Origin: an uncultured Tateyamaria sp.
GTDB lineage: Bacteria > Pseudomonadota > Alphaproteobacteria > Rhodobacterales > Rhodobacteraceae
Direction of reading: 5' to 3'
DNA length: 64,000 bases
Assembly (NCBI RefSeq): GCF_947487805.1
Contig: NZ_CANKXW010000010.1
Coordinates: forward strand, 62,001 to 126,000
Shown: one piece after another, positions 1 to 9,240 of the stretch
How the letters are laid out: the number at the start of each line of letters is the position of its first letter
Position numbering within the stretch: position 1 is the stretch's first letter
Notes under the pieces: model-generated
Told to the model about the DNA's origin: nothing
The model's input: the letters and a program-made list of their open reading frames with translations, nothing else
The model's database searches: none
Program-made: the position numbers and the translations under genes

Positions 1-1152
1 GCCGCGATCACCATCCTGCCGCCCAGCGCAAAGGCGCAGGTGCTGACCGTGGTGCAGCGCGTCGGCATCGATGAGATTGCGTCCGATGACGAGGTGATCC
101 TCGCCCCCCAAGCGACACCGGCGCCCGTCGTTGTGGCCGAGACGGCCCCCGAAGCGGAAGCGGCCCCCGAAGCGGAGGTGGCGGCTGCGGATCCGGTCGA
201 GCCGGTCTCTGACTCCGATGTGGTCGAGGCCGCCCCCGCGCCGCAAGTTGACGTGGAAATCGCCAGCCTGCCCGAGATTGACGACACCCCCGCGCCCAGC
301 GTCCTGCAACCGCAGGCTACGGCGCAGCCCGAGGCTCCGGTGACCGAAACCCCCGCAACCGAGACCGCCGAAGCGACCGAAGCCCCCGTCGTGGCCCCGG
401 TTGTCTCTGACGACATCGCCGCCGTGACCGAAGATACACAACCGGTGGTCGACATTACGCCCGCGCCCGTCGAGGACACCGCAGAGGTCGCGGAGGTGGC
501 GCCCGTGGCCGAACCCGCAGACCCGGCACCCGCCGTTGTCGCCGAACAGGTACCCGCCCCTTCGGCCCAGGAAACCGTCGCCGCCGTGGACGCCCCCGAC
601 ACGCAAGAGGCCGAGCTGCCTGCGCCGGTGACGGTCCTGAAATCCACCGCCGAAGGCGTGCAGGTGCTCAGCAATGCGCGCCCCGAGGCGCTGGACAATA
701 TCGAACTGGACACCATCAGCTATTCCAACGAGGGCGAGGTCCAACTGGCAGGCCGGGCACAATCCGAGGCCGAGGTGGTGCGCGTCTATGTGGACAACCG
801 CCCCGTTGCGGACCTGAGCGTGGCCGAGGATGGCGGCTGGCGCGGCGATCTGCCTGACATCGACACCGGCACCTACACCCTGCGCGTGGACGAGCTGAAC
901 CAGGAGGGCGAGGTGACAAGCCGCGTGGAAACGCCTTTCCGTCGCGAGGACCCCGAGGTGCTGGCCGCGATCGACGATCCGGACGCACCCGCCACCCAGA
1001 TCACCGTCCAGACCGGCAACACCCTGTGGGGCATCGCGCGCGAACGCTATGGCGAGGGGCGGCTTTTCGTGCAGGTGTTCGAGGCCAATCAGGAACGCAT
1101 CCGCAATCCCGATCTGATCTTTCCCGGCCAGGTCTTTGCCCTGCCGAATTGA
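1..1152 (+). CDS. LysM domain protein, 5' truncated by window edge
   Basis: The frame is open from the first base, so the N-terminus lies outside the window. The visible part has a long low-complexity Ala/Pro/Glu/Val-rich linker (roughly the first 200 residues), an Ig-like region containing VRVYVDNRPVADLSV, and a C-terminal LysM domain (TVQTGNTLWGIARERYG to DLIFPGQVFALPN). LysM binds peptidoglycan, so an envelope role is likely. No catalytic domain is visible in this part. The acidic, proline-rich linker is typical of envelope-spanning proteins in Rhodobacterales. The next gene follows after about 70 bp on the same strand. Confidence 0.8.
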   Translation, partial: AAITILPPSAKAQVLTVVQRVGIDEIASDDEVILAPQATPAPVVVAETAPEAEAAPEAEVAAADPVEPVSDSDVVEAAPAPQVDVEIASLPEIDDTPAPSVLQPQATAQPEAPVTETPATETAEATEAPVVAPVVSDDIAAVTEDTQPVVDITPAPVEDTAEVAEVAPVAEPADPAPAVVAEQVPAPSAQETVAAVDAPDTQEAELPAPVTVLKSTAEGVQVLSNARPEALDNIELDTISYSNEGEVQLAGRAQSEAEVVRVYVDNRPVADLSVAEDGGWRGDLPDIDTGTYTLRVDELNQEGEVTSRVETPFRREDPEVLAAIDDPDAPATQITVQTGNTLWGIARERYGEGRLFVQVFEANQERIRNPDLIFPGQVFALPN

Positions 1153-1220
1153 GGCGGGCACTGGCAACCGGCGCATTGCTGGCCTAAGTAGAACGCTCTG
1201 ACTTTTGGGGACGTTCATTC

Positions 1221-3074
1221 ATGCCATCTGACACCACGGCGGCGGCCAAACCCGCCGACCCAGGCACGCCACAACCAGATCCGGGCCACATCAGCAGCGA
1301 GGCAGAGCGGGCGTCAGGCTGGCGCACAGTCCGCAAGGTCGCGCCCTACCTGTGGCCCGAGGACAAACCATGGGTCAAGAAACGGGTCATCCTGGCGCTT
1401 CTGGCGCTGATCCTGTCCAAGGCCGTGTCGGTCTATACCCCCATCATCTACCGCGATGCGGTCGACGTGCTGGCAGGCGACGGGGTCTCCGCGCTGGCGC
1501 TGGGGGCCATCGGGCTGACCATCGCCTATGGCATGGCGCGCCTGATGAATGTGGGCTTTCAACAGCTGCGCGATGCGATCTTTGCCAAGGTGGCGCAGCG
1601 GGCGCTGCGGATGCTGGCGCTGGAGACGTTTGAGCACATCCACCGCCTGTCGATGCGCTATCACATCACGCGCAAGACCGGCGGCCTCAGCCGGATCATC
1701 GAGCGCGGGGTCAAGGGGGTCGAATTCCTGCTGCGGTTCCTGCTGTTTTCCATCGGGCCGCTGATCCTCGAACTGCTGCTGATCGGGATCGTGCTGACGA
1801 TCCTGTTTGACGCCTGGTACCTGCTGATCGTGTCGGTCACCATCGGGCTCTATGTCTGGTTCACCTTTGCGGTGACCGAATGGCGGGTCAAACTGCGCAA
1901 GGTGATGAATGATCAGGATACCGACGCCAACCAGAAGGCCATCGACAGCCTTCTGAACTTTGAGACGGTCAAGTATTTCGGTGCCGAGCGTCGGGAGGCG
2001 TCGCGTTATGACGCGGCGATGGAAGGCTACGAGGCGGCGGCGCTCAAGACCAGCTATTCGCTGGCCTTCCTGAACTTTGGCCAGTCGGTGATCATCACCG
2101 CCGGTCTGGTGGGCGTCATGGTGCTGGCCGCCGTGGGCGTGCAGAACGGCACGCTGACCGTGGGCGATTTCGTAATGGTCAACGCCTACATGATCCAGAT
2201 CACCATGCCGCTGAACTTTCTCGGCACCGTCTATCGCGAGATCCGGCAGGCCCTTGTGGACATGGGCGAGATGTTCGATCTGCTGGAACAACCGGCAGAG
2301 GTTAAGGACGCACCCGACGCCAAGCCCCTCGACGTAAAGGGCGGTCGGATCGAACTGGATGACGTGCACTTTGGCTATGACCCGGCGCGGCCCATCCTCA
2401 AGGGCGTGTCGGTGGTGGCCGAGCCTGGCCAGCAGGTGGCCATTGTCGGCTCGACCGGGTCGGGCAAGTCGACCATCGGGCGGCTCTTGTTCCGGTTCTA
2501 TGACGTGGGCGGCGGCGCGTTGCGCATCGACGGGCAGGACGTGCGTGACGTCACACAGGAAAGCCTGCACGCCGCCATCGGCGTGGTGCCGCAGGACACG
2601 GTGCTGTTCAACGACACGATCCGCTACAACATCGCCTATGGGCGCGACAACGCCACCCGCGCCGATATCGAGGCGGCGGCAAGGGCGGCGCAGATCCACG
2701 ACTTTATCATGGCGCTGCCGCAGGGCTACGACACGGCGGTGGGCGAACGGGGGCTCAAGCTCTCTGGCGGGGAAAAGCAGCGGGTGGGCATCGCACGCAC
2801 CCTGCTCAAGAACCCGCCCATCCTGCTGCTGGACGAGGCGACAAGCGCGCTGGACACCGAGACGGAGCAGGACATCAAGGAGGCGCTGAATGCGGCCGGG
2901 CAGGGGCGTACGGTTCTGACCATCGCGCACCGTCTGAGCACGATTGCAGAGGCCGACCGGATCGTGGTGCTGGAGCAGGGTGTGATCGTCGAAACCGGCA
3001 CCCATGACGAGTTGCTGGCGGCCGAAGGGCGCTATGCCCAGCTGTGGCAGCGCCAGCAGGCCGACGAGGCCTAG
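1221..3074 (+). CDS. Atm1/HMT1-type ABC exporter (fused permease-ATPase)
   Basis: A 617-aa half-transporter with an N-terminal six-helix membrane domain (about residues 55-340) and a C-terminal ATPase. The ATPase shows Walker A GSTGSGKS near residue 410, signature LSGGEKQRV near 513, Walker B ILLLDEATSALD near 534 and H-loop TIAHRLST near 567. The cytosolic N-terminal extension, the TVRKVAPYLWPEDKPWVKKR entry and the length match the Atm1/ABCB7 class, which exports glutathione-linked sulfur or metal species. The substrate here is inferred. GGGGA at 1206-1210 is a plausible ribosome site. A strong bidirectional hairpin follows the stop. Confidence 0.9.
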   Translation: MPSDTTAAAKPADPGTPQPDPGHISSEAERASGWRTVRKVAPYLWPEDKPWVKKRVILALLALILSKAVSVYTPIIYRDAVDVLAGDGVSALALGAIGLTIAYGMARLMNVGFQQLRDAIFAKVAQRALRMLALETFEHIHRLSMRYHITRKTGGLSRIIERGVKGVEFLLRFLLFSIGPLILELLLIGIVLTILFDAWYLLIVSVTIGLYVWFTFAVTEWRVKLRKVMNDQDTDANQKAIDSLLNFETVKYFGAERREASRYDAAMEGYEAAALKTSYSLAFLNFGQSVIITAGLVGVMVLAAVGVQNGTLTVGDFVMVNAYMIQITMPLNFLGTVYREIRQALVDMGEMFDLLEQPAEVKDAPDAKPLDVKGGRIELDDVHFGYDPARPILKGVSVVAEPGQQVAIVGSTGSGKSTIGRLLFRFYDVGGGALRIDGQDVRDVTQESLHAAIGVVPQDTVLFNDTIRYNIAYGRDNATRADIEAAARAAQIHDFIMALPQGYDTAVGERGLKLSGGEKQRVGIARTLLKNPPILLLDEATSALDTETEQDIKEALNAAGQGRTVLTIAHRLSTIAEADRIVVLEQGVIVETGTHDELLAAEGRYAQLWQRQQADEA

Positions 3075-3081
3075 GCAGAAC

Positions 3082-3110
3082 GGGGCGGGCGTACCCGCCC
3101 CTGTTCGTTT
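3082..3110. terminator. Bidirectional intrinsic terminator
   Basis: An 8-bp perfect stem GGGGCGGG/CCCGCCCC with loop CGTA lies between the convergent ABC exporter and RND permease genes. T-rich sequence follows on the + strand, so it probably ends both transcripts. Confidence 0.75.
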
Positions 3111-6100
3111 ATTCCGCCGCCTTGAGCGGTGCGCCAGGGAAGGGCAGCTCGCGCTGTGCGGTTTCCACAACCGGGTCGTCGTCGAAATCCCAGATCAGTT
3201 CCTGCGACTTCAGCTTGCCGGTCTGGCGCGCCAGCGACCAGTCGCGCGACGCGGCACTGGCCCGGCCCAGCGACAGTTTCGCCAAAAGCTGGCTGAGCCA
3301 CTGTGCATAGGTCACGATCCACACCCGCATCGCCAGCATCGACGGCGTCACCATCAGTGTCAGCACGGTGGCAATGCCCAAGCCAAAGACCACCGCCGTG
3401 GCCAGCTGTTTCCACCAGAGGGCGGTGGGGCTGTCGACGGTATAGCCGCCGTCGCCGAAATCGAGGCTGAGCCCGAACATCATCGGCGCCAGACCCGCCA
3501 TCGTGGTGATCGTGGTCAGCAGGACGGGACGGATCCGGTCCTGTGCCGTGCGAATGATCGCCTCGATCCGCGGCATATAGCGTTCGTATTCCTGGTAGGT
3601 GTCGATCAGAACGATGTTGTTGTTCACCACGATCCCGGCAAGGGCCACGATGCCCGTCCCCGTCATGATGATCGAAAACGCCTGATCCATGACCAGCATC
3701 CCGATCAGCACCCCGGCGGTGGACAGGACCACGGCCCCCAGCACCAGAAGCGCGTTATAGACCGAGTTGAACTGCGCCAGCAGGATGATGAACATCAGCC
3801 CAAGCGCGCCCAGGAACGCCTGACCGAGGAAGGCACCGGATTCCGCCTGATCCTCCTGATCGCCCGTCCATTCCCATTCCAGACCGACCGCAAAGGGGCT
3901 GTCGTCCAGCCACTTGGTCAGTTCTGCAATCCGCTCATTCGGGTTGACCGGGGCCATGCGCAGATCGCCCGCATCCAAGGCGGCCTGCAAGTCCAGCGAC
4001 GCATCGACATCACCGCGCGCGAGCACCGCATAGGTGGTGCCCTCCTCGTCGGTCACGCTGCCCGCCGCAGAGGGGCGCAGGGTGGCCGCGATGGTCTCGA
4101 CCTCTGTTCCGTCCACGGAAACGGTGCGTACGAGCTTTTGCAGCCCGTCATAGACATCCGCCTTGACGTCAAAATACCGCTTTTGCCCGATGCGGTTGAT
4201 CTGGGCCAGTTCGGCCACGGGCGTCCGGGTGATGAAGTTCGCCAGCGGCACCAGCCCGTCGCCGGTGCGCACCTTGAGCGTGTCGAGCGTCGACAACACG
4301 CGGTCTTCTTCGGGCAGGCGCACGCGGATCTCGATCTCTTCGTCCGAGGTGTCGACGCGCATCGTGTCCAGAAGCAGCCCGCGCGTCACCAGCTGGACCA
4401 TTGCCCCGACGGTGGCCACATCCGCGCCATAGCGCCCGGCCTTTTCGACATCCACGTCGATCTGCCAGTCGATGCCGGGCAGGGGGCGCGTGTCCTCGAT
4501 CCGGACAAGGCCGGGGGTCGCGTCGAATTGCTGACGGGCGGCGGAGGCCGCGGCGATCAGGTCCTGCCAGTTGTCGCCCTTGATGCGCAGGTGCACGGGC
4601 TTGGCCGAGGCAGGGCCCTGCGCCAGTTCCAGCACCTCGGCGCGCACGCCGGGGATCTCCGACAGCTGATCCGTCAACTCGTCCAGAACCACCTTGCCGT
4701 CAAAGGCGTGATCCTTGATCTCGCGCATGACGGTGTAGTTGATGACCGGGATCGTGAACCACGCCTCTTCGGTGTTGGGCCGGTCCTCCCACGGGATGGT
4801 TTCAAGCTGGATCTGCCCGATCGTGTCGCGCGGCGACGCGGCCCCCCCGGTGTTGGAGTTCAGCCCACCGGCACCAGCAAAGGCAAAGGCGCTCTTGATG
4901 CCGGGATGATCGTTCACGATGTCCTCGGCCTGCGCCAGGATCGCGTCCTTTTCATCAAGCGACAGGTTGCCCCGCGCCAGCACATAGACCAGCGCCTGTT
5001 CCGGTTCGGTCTCGACAAAGAATTCGACACCACGGTTGTTGTTGATGAAGAAGATGAGCGTCGTGCCGACAAAGACGAACACGGCCCCCACCATCACCAG
5101 CGGCATGATAGGGTTACCGACAATGCCCTGGATCACATAGCCAAAGAACGACCGCTGGTAGCCGGCGTGCACCTTGCGCTGACGCTGACCGAAGACCTTG
5201 CGGTTGATCCAGCCGGCGGCCAGGCCAAAGCGTACGAACATGGCCAGGACGGCAAATATCAACAGGAATGCGCCCGTCAGGGCGAGGCCGACCAGTGCCA
5301 GCATGCCGATGGCGCGGCCGAATACGGACAGGAAGGTGGGCAGGACAGACCCCCAGATGTCTTGCTGATCCATCTGGGCAAAGGCGGCTGTGACACCGGC
5401 CTGCAATGGGGCCATGGCAATCAGGCTTGCCATCAGCAGCACCGACACCGGCACCAGTAACAGATGCGCCAGGAACGGCAGCCGCGCGATCCGCGTGGCT
5501 TGCTTACCGATGCCGCCGATAACGCGCCCAAGCACCCCGCCCATTACGGGCAGGTAGATCAGCGCCACGATCAGCGATGCCGACAGAACAAAGATCAGGG
5601 TAACGGGCAGCATGCCCATGAACTCACCCGGCACGCCGGGCCAGAACAGCATCGGCAGGAAGGCACAGAGTGTCGTGGCGGTCGAGGATACGACCGGCCA
5701 GAACATGCGCTTGGCCGCCTCGACATAGGACTGCATCGGGCCGACGCCCGCCTGTTGCCGCTTGTCGGCGTATTCCACCACGACGATGGCCCCGTCGACG
5801 AGCATGCCCACCGACAGGATCAGGCCGAACATCACAATGTTGGAAATCGAGATGCCCATGATCGCCAGCAGCACGAAACACAGCAGGAACGACGTCGGGA
5901 TCGCAAAGCCCACCAGCGCCGACGCACGCGGCCCGAGGAAGGTCAGCGACACCAACATCACCAGCGCGATGGCGGTCAGGACCGACCCTTCGAGCTGGCC
6001 CACCATGGAGGCGACTTCGCGGCTTTGGTCGTTCGAGGTGCCGACATTCACCGCCGCCTGCAACCCTTCGGGCCACTCGTCCGCCTTCTCCGCCACCAGT

Positions 6101-6999
6101 TCCTTGACCAGTGTGGCGGTGTCGATGAGGTTGAACCCTTTTCGCTTGACCACCTGGAGCGCCACCGTGTCCTCGCCGTTGAAACGGGCGGTGGAAAGGC
6201 GGTCTTCGAAGGTGAGGTTGATCTGGGCCAGATCGCCCAGCGTGATCACCCGGTCGCCATTTGTCTTGACCGGCAAGTTGTAGATGTCCTGTACCTCGTC
6301 AAAGGACGAGGGGATCTTGACCGCAAAGGCCCCTTGTTCGGTTTCGATCTCACCGGCGGCGATCAGCTGGTTGTTGTTCTGCACCACGGTGATCAGCTCG
6401 CCCGCAGTGACGTTGTAGGCCTCGAGCCGAAGCGGATCGATGATCACTTCGACCATCTCGTCGCGGCTGCCGACGATGCTGGCCTCGAGCACGGCGTCCA
6501 GCGCCTCGAGGTTGTCCTGCAAGTCCTTGGCCACGCGGGTGATCGTGCGTTCGGGCACCGGGCCGGTCAGGTTGACGATGATGATCGGGAATTCGGAAAA
6601 GTTGAATTCGTCCAGCGTGTATTGTTCAAACCCCGCAGGGAAATTCGCCTGTGCGCTGTCCATCGCGTCGCGCACATCGGCCATGACTTGCGTCTTGTTC
6701 CAGCCGAATTCGAACTCCAGCACCACGTTGGCATAGCCTTCGGCGGCGGTGGCCGTCATCTTGTTGAGCCCGTCGAGATCGGCCAGCTCCGTCTCCATCG
6801 GTTTGACCAGAAGCGTTTCGCTGTCCGCCGCCGAGATGCCGGGGAAGGGCAGCGAGATGATCAGCGTGGGGATCTCGATGTCCGGCTCACCCTCCTTGGG
6901 CAGGCTGATATAGGCCACCGTGCCCACGGTCAGGGACAGTACGATAAAGGCCAGAACCATCCGCGCGCGCGACGCGGCCCAGTCGACGATACCGGTCAT
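3109..6999 (-). CDS. RND efflux transporter permease subunit (long form)
   Basis: A 1296-aa inner-membrane proton antiporter. The ATG at 6999 overlaps the fusion-protein stop by 4 bp (ATGA) and begins MTGIVDWAASRARMVLAF, the usual RND first helix, so longer upstream starts are rejected. Typical blocks include PKEGEPDIEIP near residue 34, FGLILSVGMLVDGAIVVVEY (391-410) with a single TM4 aspartate at 402, and a C-terminal GIVVNNNIVLIDTYQEYERY. The protein is about 250 residues longer than AcrB-type pumps. Part of the excess is an insert at about 505-600 with extra hydrophobic segments (LLLVPVSVLLMASLIAMAP and MLALVGLALTGAFLLIFAV) between canonical TM6 and TM7. Substrate unknown. Confidence 0.9.
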   Translation of the reverse strand: MTGIVDWAASRARMVLAFIVLSLTVGTVAYISLPKEGEPDIEIPTLIISLPFPGISAADSETLLVKPMETELADLDGLNKMTATAAEGYANVVLEFEFGWNKTQVMADVRDAMDSAQANFPAGFEQYTLDEFNFSEFPIIIVNLTGPVPERTITRVAKDLQDNLEALDAVLEASIVGSRDEMVEVIIDPLRLEAYNVTAGELITVVQNNNQLIAAGEIETEQGAFAVKIPSSFDEVQDIYNLPVKTNGDRVITLGDLAQINLTFEDRLSTARFNGEDTVALQVVKRKGFNLIDTATLVKELVAEKADEWPEGLQAAVNVGTSNDQSREVASMVGQLEGSVLTAIALVMLVSLTFLGPRASALVGFAIPTSFLLCFVLLAIMGISISNIVMFGLILSVGMLVDGAIVVVEYADKRQQAGVGPMQSYVEAAKRMFWPVVSSTATTLCAFLPMLFWPGVPGEFMGMLPVTLIFVLSASLIVALIYLPVMGGVLGRVIGGIGKQATRIARLPFLAHLLLVPVSVLLMASLIAMAPLQAGVTAAFAQMDQQDIWGSVLPTFLSVFGRAIGMLALVGLALTGAFLLIFAVLAMFVRFGLAAGWINRKVFGQRQRKVHAGYQRSFFGYVIQGIVGNPIMPLVMVGAVFVFVGTTLIFFINNNRGVEFFVETEPEQALVYVLARGNLSLDEKDAILAQAEDIVNDHPGIKSAFAFAGAGGLNSNTGGAASPRDTIGQIQLETIPWEDRPNTEEAWFTIPVINYTVMREIKDHAFDGKVVLDELTDQLSEIPGVRAEVLELAQGPASAKPVHLRIKGDNWQDLIAAASAARQQFDATPGLVRIEDTRPLPGIDWQIDVDVEKAGRYGADVATVGAMVQLVTRGLLLDTMRVDTSDEEIEIRVRLPEEDRVLSTLDTLKVRTGDGLVPLANFITRTPVAELAQINRIGQKRYFDVKADVYDGLQKLVRTVSVDGTEVETIAATLRPSAAGSVTDEEGTTYAVLARGDVDASLDLQAALDAGDLRMAPVNPNERIAELTKWLDDSPFAVGLEWEWTGDQEDQAESGAFLGQAFLGALGLMFIILLAQFNSVYNALLVLGAVVLSTAGVLIGMLVMDQAFSIIMTGTGIVALAGIVVNNNIVLIDTYQEYERYMPRIEAIIRTAQDRIRPVLLTTITTMAGLAPMMFGLSLDFGDGGYTVDSPTALWWKQLATAVVFGLGIATVLTLMVTPSMLAMRVWIVTYAQWLSQLLAKLSLGRASAASRDWSLARQTGKLKSQELIWDFDDDPVVETAQRELPFPGAPLKAAE

Positions 7000-8306
7000 T
7001 GGGTTTGCTCCTGAAAGGTTGGGGCGACCTTGACGCCCGCGGTGACGTATTCCTGTCCGACAACGATCACATCGACCTGATCGGGCAGGCCGGTCAGCCA
7101 CACGCCCTGCGTCGTGTCACGCAGCACCGTCACAGGCGCAAATTCCACGATGCTGTCCTCGGTGAGGATGCGCAGGCCAAGGCGGCCTTCTTCGTTCAGG
7201 GTCAGGGCCGAGGGCGGCAACAGGTGCGCCTGTGCGCCCGCCGACGAAATCAGGATCTCGGCGGTCTGGCCGTCGCGGATCGCCAGATCGTCATTGGGCA
7301 CTTCCAGTTCGACCCGGAAGGTGCGGGTGGTGGGATCGGCCGAACGGCTGAGGAAATCGACGGTGCCCGACACGGTCTGGTCCCCGGCGGCAAGCCGTGC
7401 CTGTGCCATGGCACCCACCGACACGCGGTTCACCTCAGTTTCGGGCACAAAGGCCACCAGCTTGATCGGGTTCAGCTGGATCACCGTCGCGCAGAGCGAT
7501 CCGGGTTGCAGCAGGCTGCCCAGCTCGGCGGTGTCGCTTTCCAGCGTGCCCCCGAAAGGCGCGCGGATCTGGAGCCGCTCCAGCTCCTTTTCCGCCGTCG
7601 CAATCGAGGCCGTGGCACTTTCGATACGGGCATCCGCAGATTGCAGACCGGCCGTCGCCGCAGAGACACTAGCGCGGGCCGCTTCCAGCGACGCCTCGGC
7701 GGCGGCGACAGCAGCATCGGCGTTCTTGACCCGTGTTTCCGCGGCAAAACCGCCCTCGCTCAGGCGGCGGGCGGCGTTCTGGTTGACGAGGGCCTCGTCG
7801 ATGCGGGCCTGCGCCTCGATCACGCGGGCCTGCGCTTCGGGCACGCGGCTTTGGGATTCGGATTTGCCCGCGATGGCTTCGGCCAGGTTCGCGCGCGCCT
7901 CTGCGAGGGCCGAGTTGCGTGTGCCGGGATCCAGTTCGCAGAGCAACTGACCGGTTTCGATAAACGCGCCCTTGCGCAGCGGCGCGGACACCACGGTCGA
8001 AGATGTCTCTGCCCGCACATCGACTTGCCGCATCGCTTGCGTCTGGCCGCGCAGGATCACGGCGCTGTCCACCTGCTGGGCCTGGCTCTTGCGCGCCAGC
8101 ACGCGGATCAGGGCGTCCGGATCCTCGAACGCATCCTCTGCGGGGTCTTCGGCCTCGGCTGCCGCTTGTGTGTCCGTGTCGGTCTGTTCCGTCGCGGGTG
8201 GGCCGGACAAGTCCGCCAGAAAGGCATTCACCATATCCCGCTGCAGTACCCACATGCCCAACGCAACCGCGAAGACAATGGCCAAAATCAACGATACAAA
8301 CCGCAT
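6996..8306 (-). CDS. RND efflux periplasmic adaptor (HlyD/AcrA family)
   Basis: A 436-aa membrane fusion protein. One N-terminal transmembrane segment (ILAIVFAVALGMWVL) is followed by an acidic linker, a lipoyl half-motif (RKGAFIETGQLLCELD), a long alanine-rich coiled-coil hairpin (about residues 140-245), the second lipoyl half (IRAPFGGTLESDTAELGSLLQPG), and beta-barrel and membrane-proximal domains. It links the RND permease to an outer-membrane channel, which is not encoded nearby. It is first in a two-gene operon and overlaps the permease by 4 bp. A 20-bp operator-like palindrome lies 75 bp upstream of the start. Confidence 0.9.
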   Translation of the reverse strand: MRFVSLILAIVFAVALGMWVLQRDMVNAFLADLSGPPATEQTDTDTQAAAEAEDPAEDAFEDPDALIRVLARKSQAQQVDSAVILRGQTQAMRQVDVRAETSSTVVSAPLRKGAFIETGQLLCELDPGTRNSALAEARANLAEAIAGKSESQSRVPEAQARVIEAQARIDEALVNQNAARRLSEGGFAAETRVKNADAAVAAAEASLEAARASVSAATAGLQSADARIESATASIATAEKELERLQIRAPFGGTLESDTAELGSLLQPGSLCATVIQLNPIKLVAFVPETEVNRVSVGAMAQARLAAGDQTVSGTVDFLSRSADPTTRTFRVELEVPNDDLAIRDGQTAEILISSAGAQAHLLPPSALTLNEEGRLGLRILTEDSIVEFAPVTVLRDTTQGVWLTGLPDQVDVIVVGQEYVTAGVKVAPTFQEQTQ

Positions 8307-8380
8307 CTCTTATTCTTCCTTGATGGACTTCTTTATCACACGCACTGGTTGGCGTTCGGGTGTATATAGGAAGCCTTACG

Positions 8381-8400
8381 TCTAAACTAACCAGTTCAGA
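8381..8400. promoter_or_regulatory. Operator-like palindrome upstream of the RND operon
   Basis: TCTAAACTAACCAGTTCAGA is an inverted repeat (TCTAAACT/AGTTCAGA, 7 of 8 pairs). It lies in the 251-bp divergent region between the efflux operon and the yfgM-like gene. TetR-family repressors often use such sites upstream of RND operons. No regulator gene is adjacent, so the assignment is inference. Confidence 0.45.
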
Positions 8401-8557
8401 TTACATTTTTTGAGACTTTTTCGCAATGACGCCCAATTGACGCAGGCAGGGGCCTGTGCGGCGGGCCTTGGCTTGGCCGCTTTGGCAGGATAAGACAAGC
8501 GCGAAAACAAGGGTGAGGCGGGTGAAACCTGCCGCAATTTCCAGGGGAGCACGGGGC

Positions 8558-9229
8558 GTGAGCAACACCGACAGCTTTATCGATGAGGTCACCGAAGAGG
8601 TGCGCCGCGATCGGCTCTATGGCTATCTCAAGCGCTATGGCTGGATCGCAGCCCTTGTGATCGTGGGCGTCGTGGGCGCGGCAGGCTACAACGAATACCG
8701 CAATGCGCAGGAGGCCGCGCGCGCACAGGCGCTGGGCGATGCGATGCTGGGCGCGCTGGCGCAGGATGATCAGGCCGCGCGGGCCGACGCACTGGCCGGT
8801 GTGACGGCAGAATCGTCCGAAGGTGCCGCTGTTCTGGCCTTTCTGACCGCAGGGGCGCAGGCCGATGCGGGTGACGCAGAGGCCGCGGCGCAGACATTGC
8901 AGACCGTGGCGGGCAATGCCGATGTGCCGCTGATCTACCGCCAGGTCGCCACATTCAAGGCGCTGATGCTGGACGCCGACACCCAGGACAGCGCCACCCG
9001 GCGCGCCGGGTTCGAGGCGCTGGCCGTGCCGGGCGTGCGCCTGCGCCTTCTGGCCGAGGAACAGCTGGCCCTGCTGGACATCGAAGACGGCAACACCGAC
9101 GCCGCAATTGCGCGGTTCAACATGATCCAGGACGACGCCGAGGCGACCCCGGGCTTGCAACGTCGCGCCCTACAGGCAATGGTGGCGCTGGGCGGCGTGC
9201 CAGAGGCCACAGAGACCGCCGAAGAATGA
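8558..9229 (+). CDS. YfgM-like TPR membrane protein
   Basis: A 223-aa protein read from GTG at 8558, which follows AGGGGAGC at about 8543 and begins VSNTDSFIDEVTEEVRRDRLYGYLKRYGW. That start is typical of the family; the upstream in-frame extension has no family resemblance. One transmembrane helix (WIAALVIVGVVGAAGY) anchors a periplasmic, alanine-rich helical repeat region. The YfgM family (TPR_21) works with periplasmic chaperones at the Sec translocon, and gene order yfgM-bamB-der is widely conserved. The stop overlaps the first possible start of the next gene by 4 bp. Confidence 0.85.
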   Translation: MSNTDSFIDEVTEEVRRDRLYGYLKRYGWIAALVIVGVVGAAGYNEYRNAQEAARAQALGDAMLGALAQDDQAARADALAGVTAESSEGAAVLAFLTAGAQADAGDAEAAAQTLQTVAGNADVPLIYRQVATFKALMLDADTQDSATRRAGFEALAVPGVRLRLLAEEQLALLDIEDGNTDAAIARFNMIQDDAEATPGLQRRALQAMVALGGVPEATETAEE

Positions 9230-9240
9230 GGGCTGCACCG

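Noticed and set aside
1314-3170. A 618-aa open frame opposite the ABC exporter
   Set aside because: Antisense shadow of a gene with intact Walker and signature motifs.
3004-7014. Two long open frames on the + strand (818 and 516 aa) opposite the RND permease
   Set aside because: They are antisense to a complete RND gene, rich in His/Arg/Gln/Asp as expected from the complement of high-GC coding DNA, and resemble no protein family.
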